Of a stretch of DNA of 64,000 nucleotides, positions 7,684 to 14,975 are shown piece by piece (the first letter of the stretch is position 1; each line of letters starts with the position of its first letter). The notes beneath the pieces are model-generated. The model did no database searches and had not been told where the DNA came from. It was given only the letters and a program-made list of their open reading frames with translations. The translations under genes were made by a program, and so were the position numbers. This DNA comes from Actinomycetales bacterium (GTDB lineage: Bacteria > Actinomycetota > Actinomycetes > Actinomycetales > Cellulomonadaceae), in NCBI GenBank assembly GCA_020444245.1, contig JAHLLI010000001.1, positions 238,418 through 302,417 of the forward strand, written 5' to 3'.

Positions 7684-8457
7684 TCATTGCCATGCGCGGA
7701 CTCGGTGGATGGTGGCGGTCTTGGGGTAGCTTCCGCCGCGCGGTCCGATCTCGAACAGGTCGATCATGAGGAACAGCGGGTAGTCAGGCGCCTGCGCGAT
7801 GCGGCGCAGGGTGTGTCCTTCGCATCCGATCACCGTCTCGCCCTCGCCCCAGATCGCGGTCCATGTGTGGGGTGAGGACGCATCGAACGGGAGGATGACC
7901 TCGGTCATGTCGGTGGTGAGGTTCGGGTCGTGATGAGCTTTGACGCCGGTGCGGGCGACGGTGGTCTTCCCGATGGCGTCGGCGTCGATCTCGAAGACGC
8001 AGATCTCACCGGACTCCGCCGGGGATCGGTGCTCGGTTCCGACGAGCCATGCCGCGACCATGCAATGGGCGTCCGGGCTCGCGGACACGGTGATATCCAC
8101 TCGACCCCGTGTGGGTGTGAACAGCAGCTGTTGCGGAATCTGCGTGCGGACCTTGAGGTCGACGCGATGGCGATGCGTTCCGAACGGAGAGCCGACTGGC
8201 CCCGAGTAGACACCTGTTTGCAGGTTCGAGACGCGTAGCGGTGCATCCTCGGGACGCCAATCAGGCTGGTCGGACTCGATCCTCAACTCCACTCCGGCAG
8301 GAACGATCCCATAGCGCGCTCGCGCTCGTTCCGGAGTCGTCCACTGCGGGAGATAGCTCGCAACCCATCGATGGGGGCTCAGTCCGTGAGTGAAGTCGTC
8401 GTCGATGTCCGGGGCACGGTTCGGCGCAACAGGAAGGTGGCTCACGGAGGCCGGCAT
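7684..8457 (-). CDS. GH16-fold (beta-jellyroll) protein with altered active-site motif
   Basis: 257 residues from the ATG at 8457. A longer GTG start at 8535, four bases after the pflA stop, is possible but would add a Ser/Arg-rich stretch unlike the family. The core (MVAAWLVG, then SGEICVFEI) aligns by eye with the laminarinase active strand, E-[IL]-D-x-x-E. The two glutamates (151 and 156) are kept but the middle Asp is Cys153. There is no signal peptide, so the protein should be cytoplasmic, odd for a polysaccharide hydrolase. Base composition looks less GC-rich than the neighbours, which may point to transfer. Hydrolase, or a non-catalytic glycan binder: undecided. Confidence 0.6.
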   Translation of the reverse strand: MPASVSHLPVAPNRAPDIDDDFTHGLSPHRWVASYLPQWTTPERARARYGIVPAGVELRIESDQPDWRPEDAPLRVSNLQTGVYSGPVGSPFGTHRHRVDLKVRTQIPQQLLFTPTRGRVDITVSASPDAHCMVAAWLVGTEHRSPAESGEICVFEIDADAIGKTTVARTGVKAHHDPNLTTDMTEVILPFDASSPHTWTAIWGEGETVIGCEGHTLRRIAQAPDYPLFLMIDLFEIGPRGGSYPKTATIHRVRAWQ

Positions 8458-8538
8458 GAGAGATGGTCGCACGCGAGCTGAGCGAGACACGCGGTCGAGA
8501 CTCGCCCGCGAACCGCCCGAAGACGCTGGCAGCACGCT

Positions 8539-9414
8539 CTAGTAGACCGTCAGGCCGTGAGCGCGGAACTGGCCGCGGACGCGCTCGACGAGCTCGGCGC
8601 TCGGGGCGTGGACACCCTCCAGCTCGTAGTCCAGGCCCAGCGCCGCCCACTTGTCGCGGCCCATCTGGTGGAACGGGAGCACCTCGACCCGGCTCACGCT
8701 GGACAGGCTCGCGGCGTACTCGGCGACCGCCTCGACGTTCGCCTCGTCGTCGGTCACGCCGGGCACCAGGACGAACCGGACCCAGATCTCGGTGCCCGCC
8801 TCGGCCAGCCGTCGGCCGAAGGCCAGCGTCGGCGCGAGCTCACGGCCGGTGACGCGCTTGTACGTCTCGGGGATCCCGGACTTCACGTCCAGGAGCACCA
8901 GGTCGATGTCGGCCAGCATCTCGTCGCTGACGTGCGCACCCAGATAGCCCGACGTGTCGATCGCGGTGTGCAGCCCCAGCTCCTTGGCGCCGCGCAGCAG
9001 GCGGGCCGCGAACGCCGGCTGCATGAGTGGCTCGCCCCCGGAGATCGTCAGCCCACCCTTGGTGGCCTTGAGGACGCCCGCGTACCGCGTCAGCCGGCCG
9101 AGCAGCTCGGTCGCGGTGATCGGCTTGCCGCGCCGCATCTCCATGGTGTCGGGGTTGTGGCAGTACAGGCAGCGCAGCGGGCAGCCGGACAGGAACGCCG
9201 TGAGCCGGGTCCCGGGGCCGTCGACGGCGGTGACCAGCTCCCAGGAGTGCACCGACCCGAGCTCTCCGGCCCGCATCTGGGAGAACTTCTCCGACCGTTC
9301 CAGCTCGACGGACTCCAGGCCCGCGGTCCCGGAGGTCGCGCGCACGGTGGATCCACCCACGACGGGCACGTCGAGGGTGACGATCGGGGCGCCCTGCGGA
9401 CCGGGAACGGTCAT
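8539..9414 (-). CDS. pflA: Pyruvate formate-lyase activating enzyme (radical SAM)
   Basis: 291 residues from the ATG at 9414; the track's 9450 start adds 12 residues without a ribosome site, whereas 9414 has CACCAT six bases upstream, like other leaderless starts here. The radical-SAM cluster motif is CPLRCLYC (CxxxCxxC), followed by GGEPLMQ and later strands typical of PflA. The enzyme uses SAM and a 4Fe-4S cluster to place a glycyl radical on pyruvate formate-lyase during anaerobic growth. No pflB or other glycyl-radical enzyme lies next to it in the window. PflA is the best call over other glycyl-radical activases because of the single-cluster architecture. Confidence 0.88.
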   Translation of the reverse strand: MTVPGPQGAPIVTLDVPVVGGSTVRATSGTAGLESVELERSEKFSQMRAGELGSVHSWELVTAVDGPGTRLTAFLSGCPLRCLYCHNPDTMEMRRGKPITATELLGRLTRYAGVLKATKGGLTISGGEPLMQPAFAARLLRGAKELGLHTAIDTSGYLGAHVSDEMLADIDLVLLDVKSGIPETYKRVTGRELAPTLAFGRRLAEAGTEIWVRFVLVPGVTDDEANVEAVAEYAASLSSVSRVEVLPFHQMGRDKWAALGLDYELEGVHAPSAELVERVRGQFRAHGLTVY

Positions 9415-9483
9415 GGGTCCATGGTGACCCACAACCCTCGGGGAAGTCATGGGACGTTTGGACCGAAAGTCCCGAGACGGTCC

Positions 9484-10875
9484 CTAGCGAAGATCGGTGT
9501 CGAGGCGGTCGAGCAGCCGTCGCGCAGCCTCCACGACCAGCGTCCTGTCCTGGGTGACGGCGAAGTCGAACCAGCGCTCCTCGCCGGCCCCGGGCGGTGC
9601 CGGCCGCTCGCGAGCCAGCAGCGCCACCGCGTCCTGGACGCCGAGGACCACCACCGCCCACTCCTCGGCCAGCGGGTCACCGGGGGGCAGCGCCGCCCCG
9701 CGCACGTCCGGTGCGGGCTCCGCCGGGACGCCGGTGCCCAGCACGGCGACCAGCGGCAGCCTCTCGGCGAGCGCCTCGAACCGACGGACGGCCGCCGCGC
9801 TCAGGTAGCGCACGTCCTGCACGCAGCTGAGCAGCACCGGCGGGGTCCCGGACTCCTGGGCGACGAGCTCGATGCCACGCACCACGGCGCGGACCACCGA
9901 CTCCGGCCCTCCGATCCACGCGCCCGGCCCCAGCAGCGCGAACGGCGACTGCCGCACCCGTTGACGGGGCGCCGGCGCCGCGATCACCGTCGACCCGGAC
10001 CACGACGGGGTCGCCAGGGCCTGCGGTCGCCCCCACAGCCAGCCCTGCCCGAGGGTCGCGCCGAGCACCAGCGCGCGCGCCCGGTCCTCCTCGGACTCGA
10101 CCCCCTCGGCGACCACCAGGGCACCGCTCTGCTCGGCGTACGCCCGCACCGCGTGGGTGACGACCACCGTCGAGAGGTCGTCGATCGACCCGAGCGTGCG
10201 CACGTCGAGCTTGACCACCTCCGGGCGCAGCACCGGCAGGAGGGCGAGCGCGGCGGGCTCCGCACCGACGTCGTCGAGCGCGATCGGGTGGCCGGCGCCG
10301 CGCAGCCGGTCGGCCGCCGCGAGCACCGCGGCAGGGTCCTGTGCGAGCGCGTGCTCGGTGAGCTCGACGACGACGCGCAGACCACCCGGCCGGGCGCGCA
10401 GCAGCTCCAGCACCGCATCCGGGTCCTCGTGGACGGTCGCGGGGTCGACGTTGACGAAGAGCAGGTCGGTGCCGGCCGCGCGGCCCGCTCCCCGCAGGTG
10501 GGTGCGCAGAGCGACCCGGTCCAGCTCCGCCTCGTCGCCCGACTCGTGCGCCGCGTCGATCAGGGCCCGGGGCGACTCGAGCGCCGAGCCCGCGGGACCG
10601 CGGAGCAGGGCCTCGTGGGCGACCACGTTCTGCGAGCGCAGGTCGACCAGCGGCTGGAGCAGGCTGCGAAGGCCACCGCCGCGCAGCAGGGCCGCGAGGT
10701 CGGCGTCGTCCGCCCCGACGGTCTCACCCGACGACGTGCGTTGCGAGGGCAGCCCGCCGGACTGCCAGGGCGGCGGGCCGTCGTACGCCTGGGGCAGCAG
10801 CACCTCCCCGTAGCCCGCGAGGGCGCCGGGCACCCCGGGCTCGGCCAGCGGCCGGAACATCGGGGTCGCGCTCAC
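9484..10875 (-). CDS. EAL-domain protein with C-terminal DICT sensor domain
   Basis: 463 residues from the GTG at 10875 (CCGAGGACC upstream); the 740-residue ORF in the track is a read-through of unrelated sequence. The EAL domain (about 75-295) keeps the signature EALLRG and other positions used by active cyclic-di-GMP phosphodiesterases: the Asn in FVNVDP, the Glu in VVELTEH, DDVG (usually DDFG), the Lys in VKLD and EGVES. The C-terminal about 170 residues resemble the DICT domain found with diguanylate-cyclase and two-component proteins. It would lower cyclic-di-GMP in the cytoplasm in response to an unknown cue. It follows the signalling operon after 89 nt and may be co-transcribed with it. 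Confidence 0.82.
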   Translation of the reverse strand: MSATPMFRPLAEPGVPGALAGYGEVLLPQAYDGPPPWQSGGLPSQRTSSGETVGADDADLAALLRGGGLRSLLQPLVDLRSQNVVAHEALLRGPAGSALESPRALIDAAHESGDEAELDRVALRTHLRGAGRAAGTDLLFVNVDPATVHEDPDAVLELLRARPGGLRVVVELTEHALAQDPAAVLAAADRLRGAGHPIALDDVGAEPAALALLPVLRPEVVKLDVRTLGSIDDLSTVVVTHAVRAYAEQSGALVVAEGVESEEDRARALVLGATLGQGWLWGRPQALATPSWSGSTVIAAPAPRQRVRQSPFALLGPGAWIGGPESVVRAVVRGIELVAQESGTPPVLLSCVQDVRYLSAAAVRRFEALAERLPLVAVLGTGVPAEPAPDVRGAALPPGDPLAEEWAVVVLGVQDAVALLARERPAPPGAGEERWFDFAVTQDRTLVVEAARRLLDRLDTDLR

Positions 10876-10964
10876 GGTCGGTCCTCGGGGTTGACGACGC
10901 AGAGGGCTGGGGGCCTCTCCCGACCCCATCGGCACCGAGGTCCCACCGTTGAGCGGTCGGTCGC

Positions 10965-11552
10965 TCAGCCGGGTCCCTGCTCCCCGACCGGGACCGGGGC
11001 GTCGAGCCGGTTGCCCGGGCCCGGCAGGGGGCACGACCACGCCTCGTCGTACGCGCACGAGGGCGGGTAGGCGAAGTTCAGGTCGACGACCAGGTCGTCC
11101 CGGCCGCCGCCGAGGTCGGCCCCCTTGACCGTGTCGAGCACGTACCGCCCGCCGCCGTAGCCCGTCGACCCGGAGGTGGCGTCGCGCACCGGCAGGAACA
11201 CGCCTCCGCCGTAGACCGCGACCCACCAGAGGTCCAGCGTCCCGAGCCCGGGCAGCTCCACGCGACCGATCCGGTCCTGGTGGACCACGCCGTCCCCGGT
11301 GGCCACCGACGTGCGCAGCGCCTCGGCCGGGAGGACGGGGACGACGAACCGGAACGTGGGGTCGTACGGCGCGACCCGGAGGCGGAACGAGGCCCGTCGC
11401 GCCTGCGGGATCGGCGACTGGGGGTGGTACCGCAGCAGCTCCTCGCGCCCGGCGAACCAGCGGGCGTGCCCTGCGACGGGGTCGCAGCGCCGCACTTCGC
11501 GGTACAGACCCGCGACCCGGCGCCGCCAGTCGAGCAGGTCGAGGGCGTCCAC
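10965..11552 (-). CDS. DUF1684 family protein
   Basis: 195 residues from the GTG at 11552, chosen because the family typically begins close to the LLDWRRRV segment and GGCGGAG lies upstream. Conserved-looking segments are the WF/EELLRYHPQSPIP region, FVVPVL, LDLWWVAVYGGGVFLPVRDATSG and DLNFAYPPSCAYDEAWSCPLPGPGNRL; the last block (Asn, two Cys, PPxN-like) is the hallmark of DUF1684. Function is unknown; a beta-rich cytoplasmic fold is likely. It lies 77 nt downstream of the FHA gene and 89 nt upstream of the EAL gene on the same strand. Confidence 0.75.
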   Translation of the reverse strand: MDALDLLDWRRRVAGLYREVRRCDPVAGHARWFAGREELLRYHPQSPIPQARRASFRLRVAPYDPTFRFVVPVLPAEALRTSVATGDGVVHQDRIGRVELPGLGTLDLWWVAVYGGGVFLPVRDATSGSTGYGGGRYVLDTVKGADLGGGRDDLVVDLNFAYPPSCAYDEAWSCPLPGPGNRLDAPVPVGEQGPG

Positions 11553-11629
11553 GCCCCCACGCTCCGCCAGGACCGCGGCGCCGGCAACCGGACCGCCGCG
11601 CGATCCGGGTCGTGGGACGACGGCGCGAC

Positions 11630-12517
11630 TCAGCCCGCCGAGCGCTCCTCGTCGGTCGCGCGACGCACCACGATCCTGGTCCACGCGCCGACGTAGACCC
11701 GGTCACCCTCGGCGAGCTCGCGGCGCTGCCCCGGCACGAGTGGGACGGTGGGCAGCGGGCCGCTCGCGGGGCCCACGTAGGTGCCGTTCGAGGACTGCAG
11801 GTCCTCGATCCACCACCGCGTGCCGTCGGTGCTCAGCTGCGCCTGCCGGCGGCTGACCCCGATGTCCGCGCCGCAGTCCACCTCGGGGTGGATGTTGCGG
11901 CTGCGCGAGACCCGGCCCACCAGCACGCTGCGCACGCTCAGCGGCACGATCACCGGCAGTCCCGGCGACGGGCACGGCTCGTCGGCCTCCTGCTCGGCGT
12001 ACCAGGCGGGGTCCACCCACAGCTCGGCCACCCACTCGAGCGGGACCGCCGGCGCGAGCGGGGCCGGCGGCGCGTCGGTGCCCGCGGGGGCGGGGGCGCC
12101 CGGTGCGGCCTCGGTGCCCGCGGGGGCGGGAGCGCCCGGTGCGGCCTCGGCGCCGTCCGCGCCCTCGGGAGCGCCCGGCGCGGGGGCGGGCGTCTCCCCG
12201 CCCTGCGCGCCCACGGGCGCATCCAGGTCGAGGGCCGACGCGCCTCGGGGCAGCGCGCCGGTGGTGAAGTCGTACCCGCACGCCTCGCAGAACAGCGCGC
12301 CGGCCGGGTTGGCCGTCCGGCAGTGCGGGCACGCGGTGGTCCCGGCGGCGGGCGCGTCCGGCGCGGCGGCGGTCGCATCCGGCGCGGGGGCGGGCGGCGC
12401 CACGGGTGCCGCGCTCGACGACGGGCCGGACGGTGCGGACGCGTCCAGCGGCGCCCCGCAGGTGTCGCAGTAGTCCGTCGCCTGGCTGACGTGCCCCTGC
12501 GGGCAGACGACGCTCAC
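11630..12517 (-). CDS. FHA-domain protein with two zinc ribbons
   Basis: 295 residues. Two short zinc ribbons open the protein (C5, C17, C20 and C63, C66, C77, C80), then an Ala/Pro/Gly linker with a duplicated 12-residue unit, then an FHA domain (about 205-285) with SRRQAQL and SSNGTYVG, the phosphothreonine-binding loops. FHA domains read Ser/Thr-kinase products; in mycobacteria PknG phosphorylates the FHA protein GarA. Here FHA, PP2C, vWA and PknG genes are co-transcribed (4-nt ATGA overlap with vWA), so this is the likely phospho-reader or PknG target of the system. GarA controls glutamate metabolism, but this protein is longer and differently built, so I do not call it GarA. Confidence 0.88.
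   Translation of the reverse strand: MSVVCPQGHVSQATDYCDTCGAPLDASAPSGPSSSAAPVAPPAPAPDATAAAPDAPAAGTTACPHCRTANPAGALFCEACGYDFTTGALPRGASALDLDAPVGAQGGETPAPAPGAPEGADGAEAAPGAPAPAGTEAAPGAPAPAGTDAPPAPLAPAVPLEWVAELWVDPAWYAEQEADEPCPSPGLPVIVPLSVRSVLVGRVSRSRNIHPEVDCGADIGVSRRQAQLSTDGTRWWIEDLQSSNGTYVGPASGPLPTVPLVPGQRRELAEGDRVYVGAWTRIVVRRATDEERSAG
12075..12146. repeat. 36-bp tandem duplication in the FHA protein linker
   Basis: Two adjacent 36-bp copies (12075-12110 and 12111-12146) differ by one base and encode two copies of EAAPGAPAPAGT-like linker. A recent in-frame duplication that only lengthens the flexible tether. Confidence 0.8.
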
Positions 12518-13797
12518 TTGCGCACCCGGCTGGTCTTGGTGGACGTCGTGTCCAGCGCCATCTCGTCGAGCTTGTCGACGTTCTTCCTCAGCCTGACCTT
12601 GCCGGTCGCGGGCTCCTCGATGTCCACGACCTTGCGCAGCTTGGACGTGACCTCCTCGTTCCCGGTCTCCGCGGCGAGCTGAGCCGCGCGGCCGAGCTTG
12701 GCGGTCGCGGTCCGGTCGTCACCGGCGGCGCGGGCGGCCAGACCGTCCTGGATCGCCTCCGCCAGCTCGGTCTGACCGGTGTAGTGCGCGACCTCGGGGT
12801 TGATCCGTGCGGTGAGCGAGGAGTCGTCGGACCAGAGCGCCTTGACCAACCCCTGGGTGACCACCTGGTCCCCCACGGCGAGCTGGACCCGGGCAGCGAG
12901 CTGCTCCTGGCCCACCGCACGGGACGCGGGCAGCCGGACGGCCACGTGGTAGTCACGTGACTCGTCGCCCCACGACCCGGTCGGGTACGCCCCGGTCAGC
13001 GCATTGACCTCGCGGCGCCGGGCGGACAGGTCCTCCACCGACGGCGCGACCTGCCGCACGAACAGCACCTGAGCGCCCTGGGGCACCCAGACCCGCAGGT
13101 CTGCCGACGCCACACCGCGGGACATCGCCTGGCGCATCAGCGTCGCGAACTCCGCGGCCATCTGGTCCGGCCGCGGGATCAGGTCGACCGAGCCCATCAG
13201 GGTCTGGGCGATGCGCCGAAGCTCGCCGACCTCCCAGCTCGAGCCCACGCCTCGGCAGTCCACCTGGATGTGCCCGGCGGCCCGCGCCATCCGCTGGTCG
13301 AGCTCGGCGGGGGTCTCGTGCTGGTTCTTGCCGTCCGTGAGCAGGATCGCGTGCGCCTGCGTGACGCTCGGCACGGACTGCACGACCCGGGCCGCGAGCT
13401 CCAGCCAGGTGCCCATCGCCGTGCCGCCGTCCGGTGCCAGGTAGCCGATCGCCTGCCGGGCCAGGGAGCGCGTCTGAGGGCTCATCTGCGCCATGCCCAT
13501 CGGCCCGCCGTCGAACGGGAACACCAGCCGTGCTTGGTGGGTCCCGGCGATGAGCGAGAACCAGGTGCCGTCGATGACCTGGTCCAGCGCGGCCGCCGCA
13601 GCGGCCTGCGCGGCGCGGACCCCCGGCCAGCCCATCGAGGCGGACGTGTCGACGATGACGATCTCGCCGGCGTCGCCGGCGCTGGTCTGCCCGGCCTGGC
13701 CGGCTCCCCGGCACTCGACGGTGACGATCGCGTGCACGTCGGTGGAGCCGCCGGCCAGGTACTCGTTCTGGTACACCGCCGCCGAGAACTCGGTCAT
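12514..13797 (-). CDS. von Willebrand factor A (TerY-like) protein
   Basis: 427 residues. A vWA domain occupies about residues 20-215 with an intact metal-ion-dependent adhesion site: DTSAS, the Thr in GGTAMG and the Asp of LLTDGK. The rest is a beta-rich domain plus a helical tail ending in a Lys/Arg-rich stretch. It has no signal peptide or membrane span, so it should be cytoplasmic. The gene overlaps the PP2C and FHA genes by four bases each. vWA + PP2C + kinase gene triads (TerY-P) are known from tellurium/stress-response loci, where the vWA protein is thought to be a metal-dependent adaptor whose state is set by phosphorylation. Here the kinase partner would be PknG. Confidence 0.85.
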   Translation of the reverse strand: MTEFSAAVYQNEYLAGGSTDVHAIVTVECRGAGQAGQTSAGDAGEIVIVDTSASMGWPGVRAAQAAAAAALDQVIDGTWFSLIAGTHQARLVFPFDGGPMGMAQMSPQTRSLARQAIGYLAPDGGTAMGTWLELAARVVQSVPSVTQAHAILLTDGKNQHETPAELDQRMARAAGHIQVDCRGVGSSWEVGELRRIAQTLMGSVDLIPRPDQMAAEFATLMRQAMSRGVASADLRVWVPQGAQVLFVRQVAPSVEDLSARRREVNALTGAYPTGSWGDESRDYHVAVRLPASRAVGQEQLAARVQLAVGDQVVTQGLVKALWSDDSSLTARINPEVAHYTGQTELAEAIQDGLAARAAGDDRTATAKLGRAAQLAAETGNEEVTSKLRKVVDIEEPATGKVRLRKNVDKLDEMALDTTSTKTSRVRK

Positions 13798-14975
13798 CGC
13801 TGGTCCGTCCCTTCCGCGCTGGCCGTGCCGGCCACGCTGGCCATGCCGGTCGTGCCGGTGGCACCGGTCGCGCCGCCGAGGCGCGCCAGCACCACCGTGA
13901 TGTTGTCATGCCCGCCCTGGTCGTTGGCCCAGTCGACCAGCGCCGACGCCGCGGTCAGCGGGTCGCCCCCGGCCCCACCGAGCGCACCCGCCGCCACCTC
14001 ACCGAGCGCGGCAGGCTCCGAGCAGTAGTTCCACAACCCGTCCGAGCACAGCAGGAGCCACCCCGGGCCGTCCACCTCGAGCGGGGTGAGTCGCGGTGTC
14101 TGGTCGGGCGAGTCCACGCCGAGCCAGCGGGTGATCGCGTGCGCCTGCGGCCCCGCCTCCGCCTCGGCCCGCGGGCGGCCGGCCGCGATCTGCTGGCCGG
14201 CGACCGAGTCGTCGATGGTCAGCAGCAGGGGCTCGCCGACGTCCGGCAGCCAGTACGCACGCGAGTCGCCGACCACGCCGACCACGACCACCGGGTCCTG
14301 CACCGCCGCCGCGACGAACGTGCACGACGGCGGGCTCTCCGCGTCGTCGTCGGGTGTCGCGGCAGCCACCGCGGCGGCAGCGGCGGCAGCGGCCTGCGTG
14401 ACCCGCACGCCGAGCGCGGCGATCCGCGCGCTGCCCTCGGCCAGGCCCACCGACCCGGTGCCCAGCACGTCGGCGGCGGCCCGTGCGGCCGCGAGGCTGG
14501 CCACATCCGAGCTGACCGAGGTGGACACCCCGTCGCACACCACCAGGGCCGCCCGCCCGGCGCCGTCCGCGAGCACCGCCGCGGCGTCCTCGTTGCGGTG
14601 GTGGCGCAGCCCGCGGTCGCTGACCGCCGCGACACCCGGAGCAGGTGCGACGGCGAAGTGGTCTCGCTCGCTGGGCGCCTTGGCGCCGCACTGCGTGCAG
14701 TAGCCGTCGGAGTCCACCGCCCCGCCGCACTCCCGGCACGGGGGCCTCGGCGGCTGGCGACGGGCCGGGGCGAGCATCGGTGCCGTCGCGGTGTCCGGGC
14801 CCTCGGGCGGCGCGGGGTCGGCCGGGACGGCCACGCCGGACGAGGTCGCCCGGCCGTCGGTCGGCAGGTCGGCCCCGCAGTGCTCGCAGAACCGGTCCGC
14901 CGGACCGGCCACGGTGCCGCAGGTGCCGCACTCGCGGCCCACGACCCCGTCCACGGCGCTCACCGCATCGTCCAT
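13794..14975 (-). CDS. PP2C-family protein phosphatase with double zinc ribbon
   Basis: 393 residues from the ATG at 14975, which overlaps the pknG end by 16 nt; the longer ORF in the track is pknG shadow. Two zinc ribbons (C16/C19/C30/C33 and C80/C83/C93/C96) precede a PPM/PP2C domain (about 110-365). Phosphatase motifs present are SDRGLRHHRNED, CDGVSTS (in place of DGMGG), GDSRAYW, CSDGLWNY and GGHDNITVVLA, so the metal-binding aspartates look intact. It should remove phosphate from Ser/Thr targets of PknG. The second ribbon (DGYCTQCG) resembles the PknG N-terminal one (DGYCDVCG), which suggests a shared docking partner or a duplicated module. Confidence 0.9.
   Translation of the reverse strand: MDDAVSAVDGVVGRECGTCGTVAGPADRFCEHCGADLPTDGRATSSGVAVPADPAPPEGPDTATAPMLAPARRQPPRPPCRECGGAVDSDGYCTQCGAKAPSERDHFAVAPAPGVAAVSDRGLRHHRNEDAAAVLADGAGRAALVVCDGVSTSVSSDVASLAAARAAADVLGTGSVGLAEGSARIAALGVRVTQAAAAAAAAVAAATPDDDAESPPSCTFVAAAVQDPVVVVGVVGDSRAYWLPDVGEPLLLTIDDSVAGQQIAAGRPRAEAEAGPQAHAITRWLGVDSPDQTPRLTPLEVDGPGWLLLCSDGLWNYCSEPAALGEVAAGALGGAGGDPLTAASALVDWANDQGGHDNITVVLARLGGATGATGTTGMASVAGTASAEGTDQR

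Noticed and set aside
8539-9414. Complete pyruvate formate-lyase locus
   Set aside because: Only the activase is present; no glycyl-radical enzyme is encoded on either side.
8557-11070. 837-codon plus-strand ORF, and similar ones at 14645-17368, 18953-20950 and 20569-22464
   Set aside because: All lie opposite well-supported genes (pflA, EAL, pknG, glnX, AAA+), lack domains and are rich in Arg/Gly/Ala.
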